Part shown: positions 12,221 to 23,989 of the stretch, one piece after another | How the letters are laid out: each line of letters begins with the position of its first letter | Numbering within the stretch: position 1 is the stretch's first letter | DNA from: Rutpela maculata | Lineage: Eukaryota > Arthropoda > Insecta > Coleoptera > Cerambycidae | Length of the DNA stretch: 64,000 bases | Assembly: GCA_936432065.2 (NCBI GenBank) | Contig: OW386293.2 | Span: 108,335,795-108,399,794, forward strand | Reading direction: 5' to 3' | Position numbers and translations under genes: made by a program | The notes under the pieces: model-generated | What the model was told of the DNA's origin: nothing | Database searches by the model: none | What the model saw: only the letters and a program-made list of their open reading frames with translations

Positions 12221-12636
12221 TTATTTTAAATAGTTAGTTAGTTTTACAATATGTGCCTTACCGAAACCTGGTCCAGAGCCAACTATACAACCGCAGCGCT
12301 CCTTGCCTGCGGTGAATGCAAGATTGGACGAAGCAGGTTTGGTTTGGCTTAACGAGGAATGTTTTAGGGGAGATTAGCTCTCCTGTTCGTCTTAGACGAA
12401 CTTAAAACTGATAACAAGATAAAAATTGCTGTCTACGCAGAGACCTATAGCTAATTAAAAATAACACAACATTTTTGCAAAGCACTTACAAAATTTGGGC
12501 TGCTGACTCGGGTAAAAAGCTAAACGAAAAAACCCGTACGAGAACTTTCGCCCTGGAGGTCTTCTTGCCTCCAGGAAGATATGATAAAGTAAAAGAGTAT
12601 CGTTTAAAATGTCATAATTTTCAAGAATTTTTCAGC

Positions 12637-13078
12637 CTAAAAGGAATTTGCAAACAAAATGACAACAAGAACAAAAAAGATAAAAAAACGGAAGCAAAAA
12701 GCGAATAAATTGAAAGGAAAAGAGGGGATTAAAGATAAAGTTTCGGAAATATGATAGGAGGTTATGGTAGGGGAATATTTGTCTAAGGGAGTTGCCGGAA
12801 AATAGGCAAAGCCTGGTATGGTAAGGGGTTTCTTAGATTGAATAATATTGCAGTATGCTGTCTGATTTGGGTGATGTGTTTGGGTAAGCGGATTATCGCC
12901 CAATTTGTTGGTGTAAAATGTTTGGGAGATTTCCTGGAGGTAGTCCTCTGGTGGGGTTATGTTATGGTAACGTGCATAGAGATCTCTGAGGGAAGTGTCT
13001 GAAATAAGGGGCATATATTTGTGTTCTATAACTTTAAGTTTGCGCATTGTCGTGGCCGGTATGCTGCACCACGCCGCA
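12637..13078 (-). pseudogene. Jockey-type reverse transcriptase, C-terminal remnant
   Basis: The minus strand reads CAAWCSIPATTMRKLKVIEH, then DLYARYHNITPPEDYLQEIS and TFYTNKLGDNPL. The order of a conserved W, an RKLxVIxxK stretch and a following helix-rich segment corresponds to the post-thumb C-terminus of Jockey-clade pol proteins. The fragment lies directly beside the foldback element beginning near 13085, which removes its upstream part. The open frame continues to 12637 as a hydrophobic tail that is likely non-coding. The stretch 12221-12636 before it holds nothing recognised. Confidence 0.6.
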
Positions 13079-13084
13079 CAGTGG

Positions 13085-16000
13085 TATTTTTATTGAAAAC
13101 AGGAGTCACAAATCGGTAACCTAGCCAATTTTCTATGAAAACTTGGTAGAGTTAAGTATTTGAACATGCTAAATTCAGTTTTGCTGCAAAATTTTTATTT
13201 TAATTTATTTTTTTTTTTTTCAATATGGCAGCTTCAAAATTTGGGTCAGAAGAAGCAAAAATGATGAAAAATTTAATAAAACAACCCAGCCACAAATAAA
13301 AGTTCTGATCTTGGAATTTGACCCGAGTAGTCCAATGTATTTTTCGACGCTGAATTCGGATTCGATCTCAGAAAAGCCCAAACACCCTCAAAAATTTGAG
13401 CTGGAGTGAAAAAACACCCTTAGAATAAGGCAAAATCGACCCTCATATATGGTGACAACAAGTACATGCAAGAAGTACTCCTAACGTACAATCCTAGGGT
13501 TTTTGAGGTTGCTGATTTCAAATTTCATTCTTAAGGTGAAAATCTAGTACGGGGGTTGAAAGGGGTGAAAAATGAAAATTTGACAAAACACGTATTTTCA
13601 TTTTGAACTTATATTTCTAATGATTTTTGAGGTTGATGATTTCAAATTTTATTCTCACCGAAAATCGAGGAAAATAGGGGTTGAAAGGGATGTAAAAATG
13701 AAGATTTGACAAAATACGTAATTTCATTCTAAACCTATATTTCTAGGGGTTTTTGAGGTTGATGATTTCTAATTTCAACATTCCAGAAGCCAAAAATACA
13801 TTTTTACGGTAAAAATCGAGTAATGGGGGTTGACAGTGGTGAAAAATGAAAATTTGACAAAATGCGTAATTTTCATTCCAACAGTATATTTCTAGGGGTT
13901 TTTGAGTTTGCTGATTTCAAATTTCAGCATGCCAATTCAGAATTTATTCTTAAGTTGTAAATAGAGTAAATTAATGGTTGAGAGAGGTAGAGAGATAAAA
14001 AGTTGAAAAAAACATTTAATTCAGATTCTGAAATTATATTTTTAGGGGTTTTGAACTTGTTGAGTTCAAGTTCGAATCCGATCTCAGAAAAGCCCATATG
14101 CCCTCAAAATTTTGAGCCTTTTGCGAATAAACAACCCTAAAACAGGGTAAATCATCCCTGATTTGTGGTAAGAGTAAATACATGCAAAAGTAGTTAACAA
14201 GCGCAAATCTATTGTATTTAAATATAGATTTTTGATATCTACTCTGAGGTTGTTAAGCAACCCCCAAAATAGAAGGAGGCCACCCTAAAACGAGACAAAA
14301 CTAACCCACATTTCAGGCTTTATTGATTGATGTGAATGCATGGTAAAGCATAACAAAACAAGGGAGAGAGTTATGTTATATATTTAGCAGCCATATCTCT
14401 AAATAATGGCGGAACAACTACTCATAGATTAGGCTAAAAAATACCCCCGTTCTTGCAAAGAATATACACCATCATACCATCATAGAGTATATAAATGCTA
14501 AAAAATGACATAGAAAATGAAGACTGGAAAGTGGAGGCCCCACACACACACAAATGAAAATATTGGTTAGTGAACGACAAATACAATTTTTTTAAAAACT
14601 GATACACGAAAAGAATGATTGTACTAAAAGTATTTTTCCTTGCACTTGCATCATGGACAGGCGGCTGGCGGCTGGACTTATAAAACTTCGATAATTAATT
14701 TCACCCTTTCGAGATTTTTCTCTTTAATAACTCTCGGCTACCGTCTCCTTCCGGAGCTAACGCAATAATGAATTCTCTCTACTAATTTCTTTCATCAATA
14801 CTTATTCGTGCTCTTCCTTACTCAGCAATTTGCCGAGTTCATTGCTAGAGCAATGCCTCTATGGAAGAACACCAATAAATATGTGAAAGATTGCATAGAC
14901 AACGGAAATATCCTATTACCTCCGTTGCCTATACGCGAAGTTATGACTAATAATTACACAATTTCTATTTTCTAACGTAAAATCCAATAATTTAATTTAA
15001 TTTTGGATATTTTCCGACAGTATGTAGAATTAGAGTGATTTAAAGTTCACCCCCATTATCAAAGTACATATACCCTTATATAAAAATAAAATACACTATT
15101 GCCATTAAAATATGGAAAATGTGGAAGTTTTTGGTTTATAAACTTTTAAATAGGAACTAAAGTGACTCATGAATTTTATCTTTATATTAGGGTGGTTTTC
15201 CTCTTTCTAAGGATTGCTTAAACACCTAAGTAGAAAATCCCTTGCCATATATCAAAAATTTGTATTTAAAAACAATACGTTTGCGCTTGTTAACTACTTT
15301 TTGCATGTATTTATTTTTACCACCTATTTGTTTATTCGCTAAAGGCTCAAAATTTTAAGGGCATATGGGATTTTTTTAGGTTGAACTTGAACTCAACAAG
15401 TTCAAAACCCCTAAAAATATAATTTCATAATCTAAATTACGTATTTTTTCAACCTTCTATTTCTACACCCCTTTCAACCACTAATTTACTCTATTTTCAA
15501 CCTAAGAATAAATTCTAGGCTTTTGTCATGCTGAAATTTGAAATTAACAACCTCAAAAACCCCTAGAAGTATACTTTTGGAATGAAAATTACGTGTTTTA
15601 TCAAATTTTCATTTTTACACCCCTTTCAACCACCATTTTACTAGATTCTCACCCTAAGAATGAAATTTGAAATCAGCAACCTCAGGAACCCTAGGATTGT
15701 ACATTAGGACTACTTCTTGCATGTACTTATTGTCATTATATATGAGGGGTGATTTTGCCCTATTCTAAGGGAGATTTTTCACTCCAGCTCAAAATTTTGA
15801 GGGTGTATGGGCTTTTCTGAGGTCGGATTCAAATTCAGCGTCGAAAAATACATTGGACTACTCGAGTCAAGTTCCAGAATGAGGACTTTTATTTGTGACT
15901 GGGTTATTTTATTGAATTTTCCATCTTTTTTGCTTCTTATGACCCAAATTCTCAAGCTGCCATTTTGAAAAAAAATTTCTGCAGCAAAACTGAATTTAGC

Positions 16001-16095
16001 ATATCCAAATACTTAAGTCTACCAAGTTTCGTAAATTTTCATCAAAAATTGGCTAGATTACCGATTTTTGACGCCTGATTTCAATAAAAGAAACA
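13085..16095. mobile_element. Large foldback element with tandem-repeat arms
   Basis: The left arm (about 13085-14290) and right arm (about 15185-16095) are inverted copies separated by an 0.9-kb unique spacer. Matching landmarks include CAGCAAAACTGAATTTAGCA on the right against its complement near 13165, GTCCAATGTATTTTTCGACG on the left, TACATGCAAGAAGTACTCCT and CTTGTTAACTACTTTTTGCA. Inside each arm a unit of about 120-140 bp (GGGTTTTTGAGGTTGCTGAT, then GGGGTTGAAAGGGGTG, then GAAAATTTGACAAAA) is tandemly repeated. About four units lie in the left arm and two to three in the right. There is no coding capacity. The architecture resembles Drosophila FB elements, but relationship by sequence is not claimed. 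Confidence 0.8.
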
Positions 16096-17356
16096 TCGTA
16101 GATGACCATTCGAAAGCTTATTTTAAAGAGGAAGGATGGTACTAACTTATGTATTTATTAGAAATAAGCTGAAAATTTTTTTGAATCCTATAGAATCAAA
16201 AGTAGACAAAAAAGTCATTTTTTAAGTACCTCAAACTTTAACCTCAAATATTTCAAAATCCTGCTGTGATGGGCCAATTCTGAGGCCAGATTCGGATCCA
16301 GAGCGAAAAATTAATTCGGATATGACTCCTATCTGCCCAACAACAAAACCACGCAGACCTGTGTTATATTTATTGATTTATTTTTATTTTTATATTTTCA
16401 TGTTAAACACTGTATGAATAGGCTGATGTCTACTTGAAAATCTACGTGTATATTTTCGAACTTTCTGTTTAATTGTTCCATTACATATCTATATATTAAC
16501 TAAGACTATGTCACCATATTCATCAGTTGAAAATGACATTTGACATTTCTTTCTTAAAATCAAATAAGCTTCAACAGAATTTGGTCATAGAACTAATAAA
16601 TAACCCTGTAAAATTATATCCTCTCAGAAAGGTATGTACTAACTATATTTTTGTTGGCGTGTATTTATTTTAATCTACAGTGACTTATTCATGCATGTAT
16701 ATAATGTTTACTTCCTATCCTTGATCATTTTATTAATATCTACTTTATTCATTTCACAATTCACCACTCTGAATTTTCCGTTTCACATTATTAAAATTTT
16801 AATAATGAGATATAATAACGATCCTTATTAAAATAGATAAAAATCGTTTATTAAGCTTTGTGCCCGGTTTCCTAGTCATTAATTTAGATACCGGTCTCCT
16901 AAATGAACGTCGGCTTCTACTTCACTAATTAGCAGATTGCACTCTACTATTTACTAAATCAGTTTTATCTGAAAAGTTATGAAAAAGCTGATATTGCTTT
17001 AAGTGAGCGGTTCGGTGGCTCCGAACCGGCCCCCAATTAATTTTTAATAGTCAGATCGGAGGCAAACGCCATAAAATTACTCTTTTAATGAAGTCTAATT
17101 AAATCAAGAAATATTTTTTCTGATTGCTACACAGAAAATGAACACAATGGGGACTTAAGACTGAAACAAGTCTTCAGTTAATTATGTTTGTTTAAAATTA
17201 CAATGAAAATGCTAAATAACTTCTTGGTTTTGTATTATTTTTAATAGAAAATATTGTACTCGAATATATATAACATAGAAAAGAATACGATTGAATTAGA
17301 GTTTGTTGTATTAAACAATACATATAAACACACTTCTGATATTTTAAAACTTTATA
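16096..17356. other. Unassigned AT-rich spacer
   Basis: No gene, RNA or named repeat is recognised in this 1.26 kb. Confidence 0.4.
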
Positions 17357-17364
17357 GTAAGTAA

Positions 17365-19120
17365 CAGGGCCGGATTATCCACAAGGCTAAATAGGCTATA
17401 GCCTAGGGGCGCCGAAGCGCGAGGGGGCACTTCAGCAATTCAAAACTAAGTTTTATCTCCCGATGGCCGACGGATGACATTTACTATTTACCGTTAACCT
17501 TTGAAAATAAAATGTATTGTAGCGTCGTATAATGCATAAGGGCTGGCGAAAAAAGCAGCCACAAAATATTGTTGGAATAATGAGCGTAAAAAATTGTTTG
17601 TTTAAGCAAAGACAAACATAAAAAGCTTTTGTACCCGCTGTCTTATCTAGGCCGAAATTAATAAATTTGTATAAGCCTATGTATATTCTATGTAACTATT
17701 TTGGTTGCATTTCATAATTATATCCATATTAAGAATTATAAATACCAAAATACCTAACTATTCATTTACTTGTATTTAATTTTCAGAGATATCAGAATCT
17801 GAGAGAGAAGTAAATAATATGAAATAAAAAATGCGATACAATTTTAAATAATCATCCTGTTTATACGTTTAATGTTATTATCGATATCTGAAGTTTTTAT
17901 TGCCGTAATCCTTCCGGGTATAGCCTGAGGCCTTCCTTAAGGGGTCTACAGACGATCCAACCAACTAACCTACCTTCGCGGTACACTTTGAAGATTGCCA
18001 TGTGAACTCGTAAAATTGATAAAATCCAACATCGTCGGTACGCTTTGAAGACGCTGGAATTTCAGCAGACCTGCTAACTTTTACGAGTTGTCATGGCAAT
18101 TTCCAAAGTGTACCGAGAAGGTTGGCTGGTTGGTTGGTCGGGTCGTACTTTTTTTTATACAAGAAAATTTTTAATTTGTTATTTGATTATTTTATTTTGA
18201 TAAAAATTATCGAATTTATTACCTCTGTATTGTATAGTTCAGCGAAGAGTTGTTTACCTAAACCCGTGGATACTACAAAAAAACACCTGACCTGCGCTGC
18301 ACTTTATATAGACGATCCAACCAACCAACCGACCTTCTCGGTACACTGAATATTGCTATGCGAACTTGTAAAAGTAAGATGGTCTGAGCCAACATTGTCG
18401 GTACGATTTGAAGACGCTGAAATTCCAGCAGACCAGCTCACTTTTACGAGTTATCATGACAATTTTCAAAGTGTACCGAGAAGGTTGGTTGGTTGGGTGG
18501 TTGGATTGTCTGTACACCTCTTTATACCTTCCGCGCCGGCCTCATTGTTCGTCCGAAAGCGCGGAAGCGAAAAACGCTGCAATTTGACAGGCATGTGCCA
18601 GATCAATTTTTTTGTGCCAATTAAGGAAATGTCTACTTATATGTTCCTTTCCAACTATATCAACATTTTACAGGATTATTTATAGGTAAATGGTAACGGA
18701 AAGAGATAGGTATTATATGTTTCCGCTCCTCTAGTAATGCCCCTGCTCTTTATTGCAGCCGCTGGCCACTCAGGGCCGAATTATCCATATGGCTAACAAG
18801 GCTATAGCCTAAGGGGGACAATGCAATATTTATCCCCCCCCCCCGCTCGTAAATTTCGAATTTGGACAGAAAAACATTTTTCCAGATTTCTCCCCTCCGC
18901 TCATCATTTTTTTCATATTTCTAACCCCCACCACGTCATTTTTTACCCCCTCTCCTCAGTTTTGAATCTGGATAAAAAATGTTTTTTAGATTCCTCCCCC
19001 CACCTCATCAATTTTGAAACCGGAACAACCCTCTCGCTTATCATTTTTTCTTTCATTATGAATAAGAGGGCGCAAGAACATTATTAGTCTAGGGGCGCGT
19101 CGATCCTTAATCCGGCCCTG
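17365..19120. mobile_element. hAT-like element with 8-bp target duplication
   Basis: Termini are CAGGGCCGGATTATCC at the left and ..TTAATCCGGCCCTG at the right. They are inverted repeats immediately flanked by the exact 8-bp duplication GTAAGTAA (17357-17364 and 19121-19128). CAGGG ends with 8-bp duplications are characteristic of the hAT superfamily. No transposase is visible, so it is non-autonomous. It contains a TA-flanked palindromic insertion (17949-18512). A second left-end-like sequence, CAGGGCCGAATTATCC at 18771 in the same orientation, lacks its own target duplication. Confidence 0.85.
17949..18512. mobile_element. TA-flanked palindromic MITE nested in the hAT-like element
   Basis: Starts CAGACGATCCAACC and ends GGTTGGATTGTCTG, flanked by TA on each side (17947-17948 and 18513-18514). 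The interior consists of two successive imperfect palindromes of about 200 bp, 17949-18150 and 18303-18512. Each carries CGGTACACT..., AATTTTCAAAGTGTACCGAG-like and TTTTACGAGTT blocks in opposed orientation, separated by about 150 bp. It is either one element with duplicated hairpins or two adjacent copies. No coding sequence. Confidence 0.7.
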
Positions 19121-19189
19121 GTAAGTAACTGTTGTTCAGTAAATAATTCCACGTTAAGTAGTTATTAGCCCAGTCGATGAAGATATTTA

Positions 19190-21105
19190 CCTCCAAAAAT
19201 TTGCAAAATGAATAATCTTTTTTTTAATAAGTTCGTGAAAGTATATGGAATAATATCCTGAAAAGTTTACATTTCGCTCGGATGCAGAACATAAAAAAAA
19301 AGTGAAAAAAATGTTCTTCATCTGTTTTTTCAAAATTTTGCAATTAAATCAAGCTAGGAAAAAATACTGCTAGATCACGTATTTATGAACAAAAAATGTC
19401 CTAATAAAGTTTATCGCTAAAGCCACGGTATTCCCGAAAAAAAATAGTCAAGGAACGTTATAACTCGAAAGGAAATCCATGCGTGCGCGCGCTCGAATAC
19501 GCATGACTGTGACACCGACATACTGAATTACATGTCACTAAATCATAATTTGTTCAATCTACATGAGCGTTAGTTCATTTAAAAGATGGAAATTGTAGCT
19601 TTCCGATGCTTTTTTGTTTTAAACAATACAAGCAAAGGATGGATGGGAAAAATATACTTATATATATTGTCACGCCCATACTCAATAGTCGCAACAAAAA
19701 ATATAGAAAAAAATAAGAGCCCCTCAAAAAAACTCTTTCTTCATTGAGAACTCTTAAAAAGTATGTACACTTCATGATTATTATGGTTTATTAAGTTGTA
19801 GTAACGTAGATTAAAGAAAAAGTACATCTCAAATCATTTTAATTTATTTGCTTGATGATTTTTTTGATAAATATATATTGTCACGAGGCAATTATAATTT
19901 ATGCCAAATTTATTAAGTACATCATTAAATAAATAATTATTACAATATTTGATAAGTGAAATTAACTTGAAACAAAGTTGCATTGGTGAACAAAGGAACT
20001 GTAGAGTCAGCAAGAAGCTGGCACGTTCACCTCATGCGACTTTATAATAATGATGAAATGCTGATTTGACAAAAGCAGCAACTGGGACAAATTTGAGTTT
20101 AAAAATTCAGTTGGGTTTTGGTTCAGGGTACGAATTGGTGGTGGCTTGGTGCGTGGCCCAACTCCCCTCCTGGAGGGTAACAAATGTAAGTAAAAATTGT
20201 TGTTGTTCTGTTTTTATTGTTTTGGGTTAATAAACCTGTACCTTGTTTTCTACCCAATGTTTTATTTACAAGTATTCATTTAATTCATTAAATTCAAATC
20301 CTCTTGCAGCAAGCGAGTAATTTAAAGGAACCAAGTCACAGCGGCCCGAGGGTCGTGACACGTGGTGGGCATAACATATGTTTGGAGTAATTATTAACCA
20401 ACCCCAACCCGTAGTCGTGACAATATTGGAGGCCGTAACTTGATTTTCACGATCTTATGCTTATAACTCTCTATAGTTTTGAATATAAATTCTGGAACTT
20501 TTCCAATACATTAACAAATGTATAAGGAATCCATTGGATATAGCTCAAATGTGGATAGGTGTATCTGTAATAAATACAATACAGCAAATGCAAGTAAAAA
20601 TTCATGCGAGTTACCGCAGGTCTGCTTCGATCCTGCGGCTATGTGTGACGTCTGTGTATTCGTTCATAATTATATATTTTCCCTCCATACTCACTATTTA
20701 TCCTCCTATTCACTAAGAAAAATGTTAAAAATGTGTAATCAGAAAGAGAAAAAAGCTCGTTAGAACAGCTAAGAATTTTTAAAGTTCCATAGTATGCATT
20801 TAACCGTGCACTTGGCCGCCCAGAGTGACAAAGTTACTTAAGGAATACCGTGGCTTTGGAGATATATTTTATTACATTTTTTGTTCAGAAACACGTGATC
20901 TGTCCACCTGTATATTTTATTTTTTCCTACCCTGACTTCATTTCAAAATTTTGAAAAAATGGATGAAAACAATTTTTTTGTTTCACTTTTTTTTATGTTC
21001 TGCATCTGAGCGGAATGTAAACTTTTCAGGATATTATTCTATACACTTTCACGAACTCATTAAAAAAATTATTCATTTTTCAAGTTTTTGGAGTTTCACT
21101 ATAAA
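19190..21105. mobile_element. Foldback element containing a solo LTR
   Basis: The left arm (about 19190-19435) and the right arm (about 20838-21105) are inverted copies. Pairs include GTTCGTGAAAGTATATGGAA with TTCTATACACTTTCACGAAC, and CATTTCGCTCGGATGCAGAAC with GTTCTGCATCTGAGCGGAATG. CCACGGTATTCC pairs with GGAATACCGTGG. The inner region includes a gypsy-type solo LTR. Frames of 60-88 codons over the arms are not supported as genes. Confidence 0.7.
19879..20422 (+). mobile_element. Solo LTR of a gypsy-type retrotransposon
   Basis: A 544-bp segment begins TGTCACGAGG and ends GTAGTCGTGACA. The short inverted ends TGTCACGA/TCGTGACA are flanked by ATAT at 19875-19878 and 20423-20426. An AATAAA lies near 20229 in GGGTTAATAAACCTG. 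Both the TG...CA ends and a 4-bp duplication fit gypsy-like LTRs. A second internal TCGTGACA at 20360 and an upstream ATTGTCACGCCC at 19668 suggest a partly duplicated or older LTR end. There is no internal domain or partner LTR, so a solo LTR is the simplest reading. The strand assumes the AATAAA is the element's own signal. Confidence 0.65.
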
Positions 21106-23350
21106 ATGTTCTGTGTTATTTGGGCTAAATATTTAACGGAACAAAACCATTTTCAGTTTATAAGCTTCATTTTTGATCTCCGCCATTTCCTAGCTAAAAC
21201 TAATATCTATTAAGATATTTGCAAAGAAACAATAATGTTTCCTTTTTTTCTAAAATTCCTTTATTGTCTAAAATGCAATTTTTCTCTAAAGCAAGCACTG
21301 TAAACGGAAAAAAAAAATTCAGCCTCTAGGTTATGTTATATATCAACGAAAAACAGAATATGAGAACATATTTTTTGAATTACTGGCTACTTATATTAAC
21401 AAAATGGCGACGTTTTTATTCAGGAAATGTGAAGTTGCACATTGTTTCTGTCATAACTTCTTTGTTTTTTATGGCATTGAAATAGTCAAAAAATCATTTG
21501 CATGCCAAATTAAAAGTCTTTCACTCTGGGTGTCAGTGTTCAGTTTATTAGGTTGTGAAAACATCTACGTAACAATTCGACACGCATTTATCTTCACTCA
21601 ATAATATTATAGCTGATTCTTTAATTTTTGCCGAGTCCCAGTTTATTCCTGAAACGTCAGCAACATACGTTATTTTTATATTTCTGTTCTTATTCATTAT
21701 TTGTCAAAAAACGCCCTCTAACTGTTCCTTTGACGCAAAAGTTACAGACGTAGAGGTTATCTTCCAGTGAAATACTGGATAATTGTTTTATTTTGAAGAT
21801 TTCACGCACATTGCTAAAAAAAAAATACATGTCACAGAGCATCCCAATAAGAAACAGAAAAATTAAGAAAATGTCACAACCAACATTTCGACAACATTCA
21901 TTCTTGTTAGTCTAAAATTAAAACCCTCATCGACTCCTCTATAGCCATACATAATGGGTAGAGGGCAACACCACAAGTTGATTTTGAGTAAGAATGTCTC
22001 GTGCTATTATTAACACAAGAGTATAAGATAAATAAATCAAAAATTTCTTTGCAATTTGTCATTTGAGTTTTTATTTTTGATCAATAATTCTATAAAAGTT
22101 TTAAATATTAATATAAATATTTTTCTAGCCGATATTAAATTCACATTTTATAATTTTATTTTTTTATGTCCTTGTTTTTACCTCAGTAAAATGAAAATAT
22201 CCCTAGAACATTGTGGACTATATATTGTGGAATATTGGTAACAAATCGATACTCAATAATACTTCAAATCCACCAGTCACCATTTGTGGAATTTGAAGCG
22301 ATTTAGTCATCCTAAACTCACAATTATGAACAGTTGATATGTCCACCAAGGGTTATTGAACTATGAAGCCATGCTGTATTGTTCCATTACGAATGGGAAA
22401 TGTATCACTGTGTTAATATAGTAGTACAAGTTAGAAAATTTAGAAACATTCAAGATAGATCAACTACGAATATTAGAAATAAAATAACTAAAAATTAAAA
22501 TGGAAACTTAAAGAAACACACAAAAATAGATTAAAAAATTATTTACTATGAGCAGATAATTTAAAGGGTAATTTATTAATATGTCGAAGAACATTTTGAA
22601 ACAATATTGTGAATATTCAATTTCAATTCAATCCCAAGGGTTGCGAGCAAAACACGAATCTTCCACCCAGAGTTACATTCAATAGTTTAAACTTATTAGT
22701 TCTTCATGAAATCAGTGTTTTAGGTGTGACTCCTGGGACTTCTATTCTAGAAAGAAATTGGAACAAAAAAATTAAAATTATTTATTTCTAGCAGACCGAC
22801 AGCGGCATATGAATTATCATTAGGCAATAACACAATAATATGTAAAAAGAAAATAGTCTTTTGTAATTATACACCAAACCGGACACACGTATATAATATA
22901 CACATTTGTAAAGGAAACAATATATCTATGTACAGGGTAAATATTTGGTAGAAATAGCACCATATTCTCACAACTTTTTTCGGTAAGATGCACCCGTACT
23001 GCTGAACAGAGTAGGAAAACAGTTTTTCAACAATAAATTTTTACTACACGACATAATTTAATGATTAAATTTATAGTTTTAATAATGGATCAGGGAGGCT
23101 GGGAGTGACTTCCCCTCAAGTTATTTTACCCCAAATCTTAAGACAGGAAAGATCAACCCCCAGATAAATCTCAAATTTGCAAAATTCTAAACGGTTTCAA
23201 CATGATGGCTAATCTCTATATATGAAAGGCAATACCCATATTAAAACGAAAACGCCGCAAAATGGTAAGAAGTTGAAAAATATTGGAGAGAAAAAAGTTA
23301 TAGAGAATTAAATTTTCCACAAAAAAAAATCAATGCGAGCATATACATAC
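21106..23350. other. Mostly unassigned AT-rich region
   Basis: No gene is recognised. Within it, 21658-21744 is one copy of a roughly 90-bp repeat whose inverted partner is at 27048-27136. The + strand frames of 60-66 codons have no motif support. Confidence 0.4.
21658..21744 (+). repeat. Interspersed repeat, + orientation copy
   Basis: ACGTTATTTTTATATTTCTG, TTATTCAT..TTTGTCAAAAA and TGTTCCTTTGACG match the reverse complement of 27048-27136 with modest divergence. No termini could be defined. Confidence 0.6.
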
Positions 23351-23414
23351 GAGTGAATACATACTGAGGTTCGTAGGGCTGATAACGCCAGACATCCCTG
23401 TCATACTGGGGTAG
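23351..23414 (-). other. Possible small exon on the minus strand
   Basis: A 64-nt segment preceded on the minus strand by a pyrimidine-rich ATCTTTTTTCAG acceptor and followed by a strong GTATGT donor. One frame reads YPSMTGMSGVISPTNLSMYS. This looks like a conserved Ser/Pro-type low-complexity region of a nuclear regulator, but I cannot name the gene. It lies just downstream, on the same strand, of the GC-rich open region at 23520-23909. The intron phase between the two could not be reconciled, so this is only a candidate. Confidence 0.35.
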
Positions 23415-23519
23415 CTGAAAAAAGATATTTTAAAATTATTCTTTCTGAATCTATTCATCTGCTGTTCTAAGGACGACCACCATATCTCAAGAAATTAATT
23501 GATTTTATCGCAATAATAA

Positions 23520-23909
23520 AATGGCTCTTTCTGAAATTTGGACGATACGGGGGTGTTCCTTAGGACAACAGTATCCACTACCAATATGTCCCGGCTGACC
23601 GTGGAAGTGATTGAAAGAATAATCTCTGCTCGGGGAGAAAGGGCTACTTCTAGGTACTGAGTTTCTTTGCGAATGTAATTTCCGCCTCTCGTGGCTCCCA
23701 GGACTTGAAGATGGCGATGAGCTGATCTCTGGTACTTCGTCTGCCTATGAGGTTTCCCCGCAGAGTGGTGTTATACTGGCAAGGGCGAGTTGGTCCCAGT
23801 CATCCTGTCTCCCGTGGAACGAATTATTGCAACCGGTCGGACCATTGGGTGAAGCGGTGGCGATGGAAGCATGGTCGAAGGGAAATATTGAGAATAAGTT
23901 AGACTGCAT
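23520..23909 (-). pseudogene. GC-rich exon-like open region with one stop
   Basis: Base composition rises sharply here compared with neighbours. On the minus strand an acceptor-like ATATTTCAG precedes an ATG at 23909. One frame reads MQSNLFSIFPFDHASIATAS to LCGETS, has a single TAG at 23745-23747, then continues EVPEISSSPSSSPGSHERRK to the 23520 area. A second minus frame is also open from about 23750 leftwards. It could be a retained exon of a Ser-rich regulatory protein, a processed fragment or chance. No family is assigned. Confidence 0.3.
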
Positions 23910-23989
23910 CTGAAATATGTAATTGAATTTTAAATACACCATCCTAAAAGGATAGGGAAATGTAGTAATCATCGAGGTCATCTTTAAGA

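Noticed and set aside
12475..12708. 77-codon + frame with a Lys-rich tail
   Set aside because: No recognised domain; it lies antisense to the 3' side of a Jockey-type remnant and ends in low-complexity AAGAACAAAAAAG sequence.
20518..20763. 81-codon + frame with several Cys residues
   Set aside because: Cys spacing fits no known fold, a second frame is open over the same DNA, and it lies between the solo LTR and a foldback arm.
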